Shown here piece after piece: positions 44,766 through 54,500 of a DNA stretch of 64,000 nt. The stretch's first letter is position 1. The number at the start of each line of letters is the position of its first letter. The DNA lies in assembly GCF_900114635.1 (NCBI RefSeq), contig NZ_FOTQ01000007.1:170498-234497 (forward strand), read 5' to 3'. The position numbers were made by a program, and so were the translations under genes. Source of the stretch: Shimia aestuarii. Its GTDB lineage: Bacteria; Pseudomonadota; Alphaproteobacteria; Rhodobacterales; Rhodobacteraceae. The notes beneath the pieces were generated by a model. The model had not been told where the DNA came from and did no database searches. It worked only from the letters and a program-made list of their open reading frames with translations.

Positions 44766-45887
44766 ATGACAACAGGGTTTTTCTGGGACGAACGCTGTTT
44801 CTGGCACTCGGGCGGGAATTATGCGCTAACCCTGCCCGTCGGCGAGCTTGTTCAGCCGCTCGCCTCAGGGGGGCTGCCCGAAAGCCCCGAAACCAAGCGT
44901 CGCCTCAAGAACCTGATGGATGTGACCGGGCTGAGCAAAGACCTTGATCTGCAGAGCGCCGACCCGGCTAGCAAAGAAGAGCTTCTGCGCGTCCACCCCC
45001 GCGCCTTTCTCGATGAGTTCAAGGACATGTCGGATCAGGGCGGCGGCGACCTTGGCCTGCGCACCCCCTTTGGTCAGGGCGGCTTCGAACTTGCCGCGCT
45101 CTCCGCAGGGCTGGCTACCGCCGCCGTCCGCGCAGTGCTGAGCGGCGAGGTGGACAATGCCTATGCGCTCTCGCGCCCGCCAGGGCACCATTGCCTGCCC
45201 GACTGGCCCAACGGCTTCTGTCTTCTGGCCAATATTGCCATCGCCATCGAAGCCGCCTTTGCCGAGAACCGGTGCCGGAAGGTTGCCGTCATCGACTGGG
45301 ACGTGCATCACGGCAACGGCACCGAAGCCATTTTCTATGACCGCGACGACGTGCTGACGATCTCACTGCATCAGGAATACAACTACCCGCTCGACACGGG
45401 CGACAAACAGGATCGCGGCACCGGGGACGGATTGGGCCACAACATCAACATCCCCCTGCCGCCGGGTTGTGGACATGTCGCCTATCTCGATGCAATGAAC
45501 CGCATTGTCCTGCCCGCGCTGGATACCTACCAGCCCGACCTGATCGTGGTTGCCTGTGGCTATGACGCGGGCATTTTTGATCCTCTGGCCCGCATGCTTG
45601 CCACCGCCGACACGTTCCGCCAGATGACCCGGCAGGTAAAGCAGGCCGCCGAAAAACTCTGTGGCGGCAAACTGGTGCTGGTGCACGAGGGTGGCTATTC
45701 CGAGGCTTACGTCCCCTTCTGTGGCCATGCCACGATCGAGGAACTGTCCGGCTCGGACAAACACGCCCCCGATCCCATGGCAGCCACCGTTGCAAAACGC
45801 CAACCCAACGCGCGCTTTGATGCGTTCATTGCCGAGCAGATCACCGAAATGGCCGCCTATTTCGCAACATCACCCGAAAAAGGTTGA
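44766..45887 (+). CDS. Histone-deacetylase-family (class II) amidohydrolase
   Basis: The 373-residue protein is a zinc deacetylase of the HDAC/acetylpolyamine amidohydrolase superfamily. It has RPPGHHCLPDWPNGFC, the zinc ligands in DWDVHHGNGTEAIFY and the late GYDAGIFDPLARM, which has the second aspartate. Bacterial members act on acetylated polyamines or similar small amides. The ATG at 44766 gives the family start TGFFWDERCFWH. The actual substrate is unknown. Confidence 0.9.
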   Translation: MTTGFFWDERCFWHSGGNYALTLPVGELVQPLASGGLPESPETKRRLKNLMDVTGLSKDLDLQSADPASKEELLRVHPRAFLDEFKDMSDQGGGDLGLRTPFGQGGFELAALSAGLATAAVRAVLSGEVDNAYALSRPPGHHCLPDWPNGFCLLANIAIAIEAAFAENRCRKVAVIDWDVHHGNGTEAIFYDRDDVLTISLHQEYNYPLDTGDKQDRGTGDGLGHNINIPLPPGCGHVAYLDAMNRIVLPALDTYQPDLIVVACGYDAGIFDPLARMLATADTFRQMTRQVKQAAEKLCGGKLVLVHEGGYSEAYVPFCGHATIEELSGSDKHAPDPMAATVAKRQPNARFDAFIAEQITEMAAYFATSPEKG

Positions 45888-45941
45888 ACTTTTGCGGCCA
45901 CGCGCCGACATGAAGTCCAACGGAACGACAGGACCAGACAT

Positions 45942-46520
45942 ATGCCAGATCCAAACCCGCAGGCGCTCGATTTTCTTCTGACGCGCCGCTCGCGCCCCGC
46001 CAAAACCCTGACCACCCCGGTCCCGACCCGCGAGGAGCTCGCGCCGATCCTGCAAGCCGCCCTGCGCGCGCCCGATCACGGCAAGCTGGAACCCTGGCGG
46101 CTCATCGTGCTGGAGAAACCCGCCCTGAACCGCCTTGCGGGGCTGGTCAAAGACCGCGGCGCAGCGCTTGGCATTGACCCGGACAAGATCACCAAGAACC
46201 ACGATCAATTCGCCCATGCCGACCTTGCCGTGGCCGTGATCGAAGCCCCTGTCATTGCCGAAAAGATCCCGGCCATTGAACAGACCTATTCGGCGGGCGC
46301 TGTCTGCCTGCAACTGCTGAATGCCGCGCTGGCATCGGGCTGGGGCGCCAACTGGCTCTCGGGCTGGGCCAGCCATGACCGCCTGTTCATCGAAAAGGGC
46401 CTCGGTCTTGCCCCGCATGAACGCGTCGCCGGGTTCATTCATATCGGCACCGAACGCGCTGCGCCCCCCGAACGCCCCCGTCCCGACATCGAGGAAAAGG
46501 TCACATGGGTATCTCAGTAG
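45942..46520 (+). CDS. Nitroreductase family protein (YdjA-like)
   Basis: The 192-residue flavoprotein-type protein begins LDFLLTRRSRPAKTL, a typical nitroreductase start, with RAPDHGKLEPWRLIVL and later NAALASGWGANWLSG. Length and motifs match the YdjA subgroup with a non-covalent FMN. Its end overlaps the EI24 gene by 16 bases, so they are likely an operon. Confidence 0.9.
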   Translation: MPDPNPQALDFLLTRRSRPAKTLTTPVPTREELAPILQAALRAPDHGKLEPWRLIVLEKPALNRLAGLVKDRGAALGIDPDKITKNHDQFAHADLAVAVIEAPVIAEKIPAIEQTYSAGAVCLQLLNAALASGWGANWLSGWASHDRLFIEKGLGLAPHERVAGFIHIGTERAAPPERPRPDIEEKVTWVSQ

Positions 46521-47206
46521 TCGTCACCTCGTTTTTCAAGGCCCTCGGACAGATGGGCGACCGGCGCTTTCGCCGTGTGCTCCTGCTTGGCGTTGGGCTG
46601 ACCTTTGCGCTTCTGGTGGCCGCCTATGTCGCCTTTCTCGCCTTCCTGAACTGGATTGGCGCCGCCGAAACCGTGCAGGAGCTGATTGGCGAAGTCACGT
46701 GGCTGCCCGACCTGATCACCTGGACCTCGTTCTTCGTGATGATCGCGCTTTCGGTCTTTCTCATGGTGCCAGTGGCCTCGGCCATCACGTCCATGTTCCT
46801 TGACGAGGTCGCACAGGCGGTCGAGGACCGCCACTACCCCAACTTGCCACCGGTCGACCCGGTGCCCTTCTGGGATGCGGTGCGCGACACCGTTAACTTC
46901 CTTGGGGTGCTGATCACCGCCAACCTGCTGGCACTGGTGCTCTACGTCTTTTTTCCACCCCTGGCGCTCTTCATTTTCTGGGGCATGAACGGGTTCCTGC
47001 TGGGACGGGAATACTTCCAGCTGGCTGCCATGCGCCGTATCGGACGCGAAGGCGCCAAGGCCCTGCGCAAGAAACACATGGGCACGATCTGGCTCGCCGG
47101 AACGCTGATGGCGATGCCGCTGTCCATTCCGTTGGTGAACCTGCTGATCCCGATCTTGGGCGCTGCGACCTTCACGCATCTTTATCACCAGATAGGCGAT
47201 CGCTAG
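46505..47206 (+). CDS. EI24 (CysZ-like) domain membrane protein
   Basis: The 233-residue protein has four to five hydrophobic helices and the EI24 pattern: VPVASAITSMFLDEVAQAVEDRHYP and FIFWGMNGFLLGREYFQLAAMRR. CysZ-type members take up sulfate, but this link is not proven here. It overlaps the nitroreductase gene by 16 bases. A TAGGGCGCGGGT/ACCCGCCCTA hairpin after the stop (47204-47229) may terminate the unit, though it lacks a T run. Confidence 0.88.
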   Translation: MGISVVVTSFFKALGQMGDRRFRRVLLLGVGLTFALLVAAYVAFLAFLNWIGAAETVQELIGEVTWLPDLITWTSFFVMIALSVFLMVPVASAITSMFLDEVAQAVEDRHYPNLPPVDPVPFWDAVRDTVNFLGVLITANLLALVLYVFFPPLALFIFWGMNGFLLGREYFQLAAMRRIGREGAKALRKKHMGTIWLAGTLMAMPLSIPLVNLLIPILGAATFTHLYHQIGDR

Positions 47207-47260
47207 GGCGCGGGTTTCACCCGCCCTAACCCCGGTTCGCCAGTTCTGCGGCGTCTGACC

Positions 47261-47551
47261 CTACTGGGTCGCCTCGACAGGCGCTGGCCCCATCCGGTTG
47301 AACCAGTCAAAATCCCGCACGGTGATCACGCCCGTGGTGATGATCCAGTAAAGAATGCCCCACATCACCGCCGCCGCGACCGTGGTGATCTTGGCCTTGG
47401 TCTTGAGGTTGTGATGCTCCGGCGCGCCCGCATGGGTGCCGGGAACAACCTCCCCAACATCCCCCTGCGTCTGCAGACGGATCGGGATCACGATCAGAAA
47501 AGTCATGAACCAGAGAACCGCGTAAAGCACGATAGCCGAGGTGATCGTCAT
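47261..47551 (-). CDS. DUF1467 family membrane protein
   Basis: The 96-residue protein has two hydrophobic helices, IVLYAVLWFMTFLIVIPIRL and a second at about residues 55-75. DUF1467 proteins are common in alphaproteobacteria next to methylmalonyl-CoA epimerase, as here, but their function is unknown. The 55-base gap to mce suggests one operon. Confidence 0.9.
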   Translation of the reverse strand: MTITSAIVLYAVLWFMTFLIVIPIRLQTQGDVGEVVPGTHAGAPEHHNLKTKAKITTVAAAVMWGILYWIITTGVITVRDFDWFNRMGPAPVEATQ

Positions 47552-47606
47552 GCAGGGAGCCTCCCAAAAGCTGCGGGCGGCCTGATCGCCGCCCGCCTCT
47601 CATATG

Positions 47607-48011
47607 TTATACCTGTTCCAGTTCTACAAGACAGCCGTTGAAATCCTTGGGATGCAGGAACAGCACCGGCTTGCCGTGCGCACCGATTTTCGGTTCTCCG
47701 GTTCCCAGCACCCGCGCGCCGGTTTCCTTGAGGTGATCGCGCGCGGCGATGATGTCATCCACCTCGTAGCAGACGTGATGGATACCGCCCGACGGGTTCT
47801 TGTCGAGAAAACCTTGAATCGGGCTGTTTTCGCCCAGCGGATACAGCAGTTCGATCTTGGTGTTGGGCAGTTCGATGAACACCACGGTTACGCCGTGATC
47901 CGGCTCGTCCTGCGGAGCCCCCACCTTGGCGCCAAGCGCGCTGCGGTATTGCTCGGAAGCGGCTTCAAGGTCGGGTACGGCAATCGCCACGTGGTTCAAA
48001 CGTCCAATCAT
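47607..48011 (-). CDS. mce: Methylmalonyl-CoA epimerase
   Basis: The enzyme interconverts the R and S forms of methylmalonyl-CoA in propionate metabolism. The 134-residue glyoxalase-fold protein has the first metal ligand in RLNHVAIAVPDLE, HHVCYEVDDI in the second half, and the final glutamate in CLVELEQV. Length is normal. The mutase that it feeds is B12-dependent, although no mutase gene is here. Confidence 0.93.
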   Translation of the reverse strand: MIGRLNHVAIAVPDLEAASEQYRSALGAKVGAPQDEPDHGVTVVFIELPNTKIELLYPLGENSPIQGFLDKNPSGGIHHVCYEVDDIIAARDHLKETGARVLGTGEPKIGAHGKPVLFLHPKDFNGCLVELEQV

Positions 48012-48175
48012 GTCGGTATCCTCATGTCATAAAGGGTCTCAAGTCCGCACCTCTTATGATCATCCCAGCCCGCCTGCGCAAGCGTCAGGGGGTCGCGGCT
48101 TGCTTAACGCTTCGTTAGGCAAGTTTGCCCTACTCTGATCCGGTCTGATCGCCTTACTGCCAGAGGAGTTTCGCA

Positions 48176-48892
48176 ATGGATGACCGCTCGCTCATTAATC
48201 CACTTAACGTGCCCACCCCACAACGCCCTCTTCTGGGCCTCACCATTCTTGTGGTCGAGGACAGCCGTTTTGCCTGTGACGCGCTGCGGCTGATGTGTCT
48301 GCGCTCCGGGGCACGCATCCGGCGGGCCGATTGCCTTGCCTCGGCGCGTCGGCACCTGCAGATCTATCGCCCCAATGTCGCAATTGTCGATCTCGGCCTG
48401 CCTGATGGCTCCGGGACAGACCTGATCAGGGAGTTGACCGACGCCGCGCCGCGGATCGACGTTATATTGGGGACGTCCGGCGATGATCTTGGCGAAAAGC
48501 TTGCCTTTGGCGCCGGGGCGGATGGGTTCCTGTCCAAGCCGCTCTCCAGCCTGACCACATTCCAACAGGCCATCCTGTCCCGCCTGCCCGGCGATCGCCG
48601 CCCGCCGGGACCACGCATAGTGGCGGATGAAACGATCATGGCCGATCCCGTGGCCTATCGCGATGACCTGATGCACGCCGCCGACGCGCTGCAGGACGGA
48701 CCGAAGGATACCACCATCGACTATGTGACACAGTTCCTCTCCGGGATCGCGCGCAGCGCCGAGGATACGCCGCTTCTCAACGTGGTCGAATCCATCAGCC
48801 GCGCGCGACGGGCTGGTCAGATGCCGGTCTCGGAACTGGCACGTCTCAACGGGATGATGCGGGATCGTCTGGCGCAAGCCTCCGCGATCTGA
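48176..48892 (+). CDS. Response regulator with helical C-terminal region
   Basis: The 238-residue protein has a receiver domain (residues 22-135) with E28-D29, phosphoacceptor D72 in AIVDLGLPDGSG and K121 in LSKPLS. The C-terminal 100 residues are helical, without a recognisable DNA-binding or enzyme domain. The ATG at 48176 follows GAGGAG. It is convergent with the GNAT gene with only 6 bases between stops. No kinase is adjacent. Confidence 0.82.
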   Translation: MDDRSLINPLNVPTPQRPLLGLTILVVEDSRFACDALRLMCLRSGARIRRADCLASARRHLQIYRPNVAIVDLGLPDGSGTDLIRELTDAAPRIDVILGTSGDDLGEKLAFGAGADGFLSKPLSSLTTFQQAILSRLPGDRRPPGPRIVADETIMADPVAYRDDLMHAADALQDGPKDTTIDYVTQFLSGIARSAEDTPLLNVVESISRARRAGQMPVSELARLNGMMRDRLAQASAI

Positions 48893-48898
48893 CGCGGC

Positions 48899-49612
48899 TC
48901 AGAGCGTCGGGTCCTCGGCCACGCGCACCAGACGGGTCAGGTCGCTCAGGCTTTCATTCTGTCGTCCCGCAGCATCAAAGTTGCGTGGCGACAACCAGAC
49001 CTCGAAGGCCTGCTTGAGCGCGGGCCATTCCTTGTCGATCGCGGCGAACCACGCGGTATCCCGGTTCCGGCCCTTATAGACCAGCGCCTGCCGGAACACG
49101 CCTTCATAGCTCAAGCCCAGCCGCTGCGCCGCCCGGCGCGACGGCGCATTGAGCGCATCACACTTCCACTCATAGCGGCGATACCCGGCCTCGAACGCCC
49201 ATTGCATCATCAGGAACATGGCCTCGGTCGCCGCCCGCGTGCCCTGCATCATCGGGGCAAAGTTGATATTCCCAACTTCGATCGACCCGGCCGCGGGGTT
49301 GATCCGCAGATACGACGCAACCCCGGTAAAGGCACGCGCCTCTTTGGAATAGATCGCATAGAAAAAATGATCCGGATTGGCGACGGTTTCGCGCACCCAG
49401 CGGTGGTATTGCGCCGCAGAGTGGAAAGGGCCGTAGGGCATGTAGTCCCAAACCCAGTCATCCGCCTGATATGCCCGGAAAAGCAAGGCGGCATGCGCCT
49501 CGGCATTCAACGGTTCGAGCCGGGCAAAGCTCCCCTCAAGAACCGCCCCACCGGGAACCGGCGGCGGTGTCCATCCGGGTACGGCCGCCCCCACGGGCCT
49601 GTCGTCGCGCAT
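48899..49612 (-). CDS. GNAT family N-acetyltransferase
   Basis: The protein has the ribosomal-protein-acetyltransferase type of GNAT fold: a start with FARLEPLNAEAHA, a cofactor-loop region around MQGTRAATEAMFLMMQWAF, and a C-terminal NAPSRRAAQRLGLSYEGVFR, which is the usual RimJ-like ending. I start at the ATG at 49612 (about 237 residues) because GGGGAG lies upstream; a GTG at 49651 would add 13 residues. The substrate is unknown. Confidence 0.88.
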   Translation of the reverse strand: MRDDRPVGAAVPGWTPPPVPGGAVLEGSFARLEPLNAEAHAALLFRAYQADDWVWDYMPYGPFHSAAQYHRWVRETVANPDHFFYAIYSKEARAFTGVASYLRINPAAGSIEVGNINFAPMMQGTRAATEAMFLMMQWAFEAGYRRYEWKCDALNAPSRRAAQRLGLSYEGVFRQALVYKGRNRDTAWFAAIDKEWPALKQAFEVWLSPRNFDAAGRQNESLSDLTRLVRVAEDPTL

Positions 49613-49693
49613 GTCCAGAACTCCCCATTGCTCCAGACCGATTTGTTGCACAGTCCAGCACGGGGGGAAAGGGCCACCATGCGCCTCAAAGCG

Positions 49694-50932
49694 TCACGAA
49701 AGCAGCCCCGGATCGTTCCCCATCTCCACCCCCGGAAAGACCGTGTCTTCAAGGAACCCTCGCTCCAGACCAAAGCTCGACCGGATCGCCCAAGCCGCCC
49801 AGTGCCGCACGTCCCCCGTCGGCATCAGGTCGCGGCGCTGGAACAGATCGGCCTCGTTAAGCCCCGGCCAATGCCCAAGGACCCGTCCTCCTCTGAGCGC
49901 TCCGCCCGCAAGCACCATAGTGCCGCCCGTGCCATGATCCGTCCCCTTGGTGCCATTTTCCCGCACGGTCCGGCCAAACTCGGTCATGGCCAAAACAGTT
50001 GTCCTGCCCCAAGCCGCATCGTCCAACCCTGCTTTCAACGTAACCAGCGCATCCGCCAGACGCTTGACCGGCGCGTTCAGCGCGCTGAGCTGCCCGCGGT
50101 GTGTATCCCACCCCCCCAAGGAAAAGCAGGCCACCCGCGCATCTTTGGCCAGCTGCTGAGCCGCAAACTCGGCAATGCGCACGTGCCGCATGCCGCCCGT
50201 GGCGCCACCCATGTCCATGTTCGATTGCATCGCATCCATCATCGGCGCCCCGGCCGTCTCGAAAATTGCCTGATCACCATCCTGACCGGCAAGGGCAACC
50301 GCCTGCTCCAAAGCGGAGCCATAGGCAGGGTCCGCCTCGTATAGCACGCGCAACAGGCTCAACCCCTGTGCGCTCAGCACGACATCCACGTCCGGCGACC
50401 AGCTGTTGATCGGGAACGGGCCGCTGGCCAGAAGCATCGGATCAATCCCGATCGTATAGGCGGTGCGGGCATCAACGCCCGGCATCCCGCCGAGCATCCG
50501 GTTGAGCCATCCGCTGCGTTCTGGCCCACCCTCAAGCCCGGGCGTGCCCGCCTCAAGAATATCCTGCCCGTCGAAATGGCTGCGCTTGTTTCGATAGGGT
50601 GTCGACACCGCCTGAATAAATGCCAGCTCCCCTGCCCGCCACAACGGCAAAAGCGGCGCCATTCGGGGATGCACGCCATAAAACGAGTCTAGGTCAAGCG
50701 CATGGTCACGCTCGGCTGCCAATCCCGGCCTGACCTGCGCAAAGGCAGCATCCCCCCACGGGCGCAAAACGTCCAGTCCATCCATTCCACCGCGCAGGAT
50801 GATCACCACCAGCCGATTGTCCGTCGGCAACGCCGCAAAACTCGCCGTGGTGACAAACGGGCTCGCGGCAAGAGAGCACCCGACAGCGCCCGCCCGGGTC
50901 AGGAATGCACGTCTCGACAACATGTTGGCCAT
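49694..50932 (-). CDS. DUF1501 domain protein (Tat-exported)
   Basis: The 412-residue protein has a twin-arginine signal (SRRAFLTRAGAVGCSLAASP), then RLVVIILRGGMDGLDVLRPW and HPRMAPLLPLWRAGELAFIQ, typical of DUF1501. These proteins resemble alkaline phosphatase/sulfatase folds, and their activity is not known. It lies 17 bases after the DUF1800 gene, its usual partner. The ATG at 50932 follows GAGAGGAACC. Confidence 0.9.
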   Translation of the reverse strand: MANMLSRRAFLTRAGAVGCSLAASPFVTTASFAALPTDNRLVVIILRGGMDGLDVLRPWGDAAFAQVRPGLAAERDHALDLDSFYGVHPRMAPLLPLWRAGELAFIQAVSTPYRNKRSHFDGQDILEAGTPGLEGGPERSGWLNRMLGGMPGVDARTAYTIGIDPMLLASGPFPINSWSPDVDVVLSAQGLSLLRVLYEADPAYGSALEQAVALAGQDGDQAIFETAGAPMMDAMQSNMDMGGATGGMRHVRIAEFAAQQLAKDARVACFSLGGWDTHRGQLSALNAPVKRLADALVTLKAGLDDAAWGRTTVLAMTEFGRTVRENGTKGTDHGTGGTMVLAGGALRGGRVLGHWPGLNEADLFQRRDLMPTGDVRHWAAWAIRSSFGLERGFLEDTVFPGVEMGNDPGLLS

Positions 50933-50949
50933 GGTTCCTCTCTCTTCCC

Positions 50950-52350
50950 TCAATGGCGCTGAAACGCCGGTGACATCAGGACGAGTGCGGTTCCGATCCT
51001 GCGGTCTTCGGCAGCCTTTGCGGCAAAAACGACCTCGGCAGGCGCCCGCGGCCCCAGCGCTTGCACCACAAACTCCCGCGGGTCGGGCAGCGGGTCGGAT
51101 AATAGCGACGGCGCGCTCATCGCCCATTGCAGCCGCGCGGCCACCCCCTGTGGCGTCACCCAATGCGTGTCTTCTTCCGGCCATCCTTGTGGTCCCGGCG
51201 GGGTTTCACGCGGCTGCCCCATCAGGGACATTGGCGTCAGAACGATCTGACGCGCACGTCCCGGTGCAATCTCGCGCGTTCTTTCGGCCCGGACACCCAG
51301 CGCCCGCATGCTCGAGGCCACAAAGGTGAACGGGCGTTTGGCGTTCCCTTGCGCCCCAGAATCCCGCCAGGACGCCTCATGGCGCAACATTGTCTCATAA
51401 ACGGCAGCAAGCGCGCCGTCGGTTTCCAGATACGTGTCGGTCATGGCTTTCACCAATCCGGGGTCCGGCGTATCGGACACGAAATGGCGTGCCAGTTTCC
51501 ACGACAGGTGTGCCGCCGTCGACGGGTGCCGCGCGAGATCGCGCAACACCGCATGAATATCGTTAATAGAGCCGGCGTCTCCACCATAGCTGCGCCCAAG
51601 AACCGTTTCCGCACCCGGCTCGGACCGGGCATTTCTGAACTCGGTTCGTCTTGACCGCGTCGCGACCAGCCCCGTCAAAAGCTCGGCCAGCTGGCGCACG
51701 TCCTCTTGAGTGTAGGGACCCTCGACCCCAAGCGTATGCAACTCCAGAACTTCACGCGCCAGGTTCTCATTCAGCCCTCTCAAGACCTTCTTTTCGGACC
51801 GTTTTTTCGCAAAGGCGCTGTTGGGACCGACCGATGCGGACTGATCCAGAAAGTGCAGCATCATCGGGTGCGTGACGACGGCGGTCAGAAGGTCTTCCAT
51901 TCGGCCGGACAGATGCGGGCGAATTGCTGTCTCCATGTAAGGAAAAACAAGTTTCTTGAACTCACGATTTTTACCGGTCGCAGAAAAATGATCGAACCAG
52001 AATTCGGCAAGCCGTTCGCGAAACCCGTCTTCGCTCCAGGTGCATCGCAACAACGCCTGCCAAGTCCACTCGATCTGCAACCGGATGCGCTCGCGAAACA
52101 TCAGGCGAAGTTCCCGGTCGATCTCACGTCCGTCACCACCGGCTTTTCTGGTACGGCGCAGCTCTTTCAGGAGTTCCGCATAGGCAAGCCCCTCTGCGCT
52201 CAGGTCTTCAAAGCTAGGAATTGGAAACGCCTGCGCAGCTCGGTCCTGCCCTTTGAGACCCACCAGCATCTGCTCGACGGATGACGGCGCAGCAACCAAA
52301 GCCGACAAACCGCAGCCAAAGCGCGTTTCAGCCATAATCGGATCGAACAT
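50950..52350 (-). CDS. DUF1800 domain protein
   Basis: The 466-residue protein has the DUF1800 pattern: LAEFWFDHFSATGKNREFKK, LNENLAREVLELHTLGVEG and YTQEDVRQLAELLTG. The family is usually encoded next to DUF1501, as here, and the pair is thought to act outside the cytoplasm, but no function is established. No signal peptide is obvious in this copy. The ATG at 52350 follows GGAGGGGCAGG. Confidence 0.88.
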   Translation of the reverse strand: MFDPIMAETRFGCGLSALVAAPSSVEQMLVGLKGQDRAAQAFPIPSFEDLSAEGLAYAELLKELRRTRKAGGDGREIDRELRLMFRERIRLQIEWTWQALLRCTWSEDGFRERLAEFWFDHFSATGKNREFKKLVFPYMETAIRPHLSGRMEDLLTAVVTHPMMLHFLDQSASVGPNSAFAKKRSEKKVLRGLNENLAREVLELHTLGVEGPYTQEDVRQLAELLTGLVATRSRRTEFRNARSEPGAETVLGRSYGGDAGSINDIHAVLRDLARHPSTAAHLSWKLARHFVSDTPDPGLVKAMTDTYLETDGALAAVYETMLRHEASWRDSGAQGNAKRPFTFVASSMRALGVRAERTREIAPGRARQIVLTPMSLMGQPRETPPGPQGWPEEDTHWVTPQGVAARLQWAMSAPSLLSDPLPDPREFVVQALGPRAPAEVVFAAKAAEDRRIGTALVLMSPAFQRH

Positions 52351-52543
52351 AACCTGCCCCTCCACCGTTTCGTTCCTGGCGCCCAGGCCCGTTTTGAACA
52401 TATGCCGACGCAGCAGGATTTTACAGAAAATGAAACTCCCCTCGGCGGCATCGGTCAAATCTTGCCACTGCGCCCTGCCAGCCGCCCAAAAGAAAGGCCG
52501 CCCCGGTACGGGACGGCCTGGCAATCGGTCTGCGATGCGGCGC

Positions 52544-54394
52544 TTATTCCTGCGGGATCACCCGCAGGCCCAGTTCCATGAGTTGATCGCTGGTCGGATC
52601 GCTGGGCGCGTTCATCATCAGATCTTCCGCGCGCTGGTTCATCGGGAACATCACCACTTCGCGAATGTTCACCTGATCGGCCAGCAGCATCACGATGCGG
52701 TCGACGCCAGCCGCACAGCCACCGTGCGGCGGGGCACCGTATTTGAACGCGTTGACCATGCCACCAAAGCGCTTGCGCACTTCGTCTTCGCCATAGCCGG
52801 CGATTTCAAACGCCTTGAACATGATCTCGGGCTTGTGGTTCCGGATCGCACCCGACACCAGCTCATACCCGTTACAGGCAAGGTCATACTGGAAACCGGT
52901 CGCCGACAGCGGATCGGTTTCAAGAATCTCCATCCCACCCTGCGGCATCGAGAACGGGTTGTGATCGAAATCGACCTCGCCGGTGTCCTCGTCCTTCTGG
53001 AAGATCGGGAAGTCGACGATCCAGGCAAAGGCAAACCGGTCTTCGTCCAGAAGGCCAAGCTCCTTGCCGATCACGTCGCGGGCACGCCCCGCAACCGCCT
53101 CGAATGCCTTCGGTTTGCCGCCAAGGAAGAACGCCGCATCACCAATCCCAAGACCCAGCTGCTGGCGGATCGCCTCAGTGCGCTCGGGGCCAATGTTCTT
53201 GGCGAGCGGACCAGCCGCCTCCATACCGCCCTCGACCTCGCCGGATTTCAGCATGGCCTGCGCTTCCTTGACCTTGATGCCAAGTTCCTGCGCCACCGAG
53301 TCAGCAGTTTTCTCGCGCCAGAAGATATAGCCCATGCCGGGAAGGCCCTGCTCCTGTGCGAACTTGTTCATGCGGTCACAGAACTTGCGCCCGCCGCCGG
53401 TCGGGGCTGGAATCGCGCGCACTTCGGTGCCTTCCTGCTCCAGCAGCTTGGCAAAGATCGCAAAACCCGAGCCTGCAAAATGTTCGGATACGTCCTGCAT
53501 CTTGATCGGGTTGCGCAGGTCGGGCTTGTCGGTGCCGTACCATTTGGCCGAATCCGCATAGGAAATCTGCGGCCAGTCGGCATCCACCTTGCGGCCACCA
53601 CCGAACTCTTCGAAAATGCCCTTAAGCACCGGCTGGATCGTGTCGAACACATCCTGCTGGGTGACGAAGCTCATCTCCATATCGAGCTGGTAGAAGTCCG
53701 TTGGCGAACGGTCGGCGCGCGGGTCCTCATCGCGGAAACAGGGCGCGATCTGGAAATACTTGTCGAAACCGGCAACCATCATCAACTGCTTGAACTGCTG
53801 CGGTGCCTGCGGCAGTGCATAGAACTTGCCCGGATGCAAACGCGACGGCACGAGGAAGTCGCGCGCGCCTTCGGGGCTCGAAGCCGTGATGATCGGCGTC
53901 TGGTATTCGCGGAAGCCCTGATCCCACATGCGCTTGCGCATCGAGGCCACGACATCCGAACGCAGCTTCATGTTCTCCTGCATCGCCTCGCGGCGCAGGT
54001 CGAGGAAGCGATACTTGAGACGGGTTTCCTCGGGGTATTCCTGATCTCCAAAGACCATCAGCGGCAGTTCGTCGGCTGCGCCCAGCACCTCGAGATCGCG
54101 CACGAACACTTCGATCTCGCCGGTCGGCAGTTTCGGGTTCACCAGTTCGGGATCGCGCGCCTTTACGTTGCCGTCGATGCGGATGCACCACTCGCTGCGC
54201 ACTTTTTCCATCTGGCTGAAAACCGGGCTGTCCGGGTCGCAAAGCACCTGGGTCACGCCATAATGGTCGCGCAGGTCGATGAACAGAATGCCACCGTGGT
54301 CACGAACACGGTGAACCCAGCCCGACAGGCGGACGGTTTCACCGACATTGGATTTGTTCAGGTCGGCGCAGGTATGGCTGCGAAAGGCGTGCAT
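52544..54394 (-). CDS. aspS: Aspartyl-tRNA synthetase
   Basis: AspRS charges tRNA-Asp. The 616-residue class II enzyme has the OB domain ([15 protein letters not shown]), motif 2 [15 protein letters not shown], the bacterial GAD insert (about residues 310-440) and motif 3 [11 protein letters not shown]. Position H33 in VRDHGG corresponds to the histidine found in non-discriminating AspRS (H31 in the Pseudomonas enzyme) and not to the leucine of E. coli, so it may also charge tRNA-Asn. The ATG at 54394 follows GAGGGAG. Confidence 0.95.
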   Translation of the reverse strand: MHAFRSHTCADLNKSNVGETVRLSGWVHRVRDHGGILFIDLRDHYGVTQVLCDPDSPVFSQMEKVRSEWCIRIDGNVKARDPELVNPKLPTGEIEVFVRDLEVLGAADELPLMVFGDQEYPEETRLKYRFLDLRREAMQENMKLRSDVVASMRKRMWDQGFREYQTPIITASSPEGARDFLVPSRLHPGKFYALPQAPQQFKQLMMVAGFDKYFQIAPCFRDEDPRADRSPTDFYQLDMEMSFVTQQDVFDTIQPVLKGIFEEFGGGRKVDADWPQISYADSAKWYGTDKPDLRNPIKMQDVSEHFAGSGFAIFAKLLEQEGTEVRAIPAPTGGGRKFCDRMNKFAQEQGLPGMGYIFWREKTADSVAQELGIKVKEAQAMLKSGEVEGGMEAAGPLAKNIGPERTEAIRQQLGLGIGDAAFFLGGKPKAFEAVAGRARDVIGKELGLLDEDRFAFAWIVDFPIFQKDEDTGEVDFDHNPFSMPQGGMEILETDPLSATGFQYDLACNGYELVSGAIRNHKPEIMFKAFEIAGYGEDEVRKRFGGMVNAFKYGAPPHGGCAAGVDRIVMLLADQVNIREVVMFPMNQRAEDLMMNAPSDPTSDQLMELGLRVIPQE

Positions 54395-54500
54395 GGTCGC
54401 TCCCTCATGAGGGTCAGAATGGTGAAGTCGCGCCGATACACCTCTTTGGGGGCGCAAAGTCAAGGTACGTCGTCGGGAACTCTTGCCAAACCGGCCGAAT

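Noticed and set aside
47204..47231. GC hairpin after the EI24 gene as a terminator
   Set aside because: The stem has a bulge and no T run, so I mention it only in the gene entry and do not list it as a terminator.
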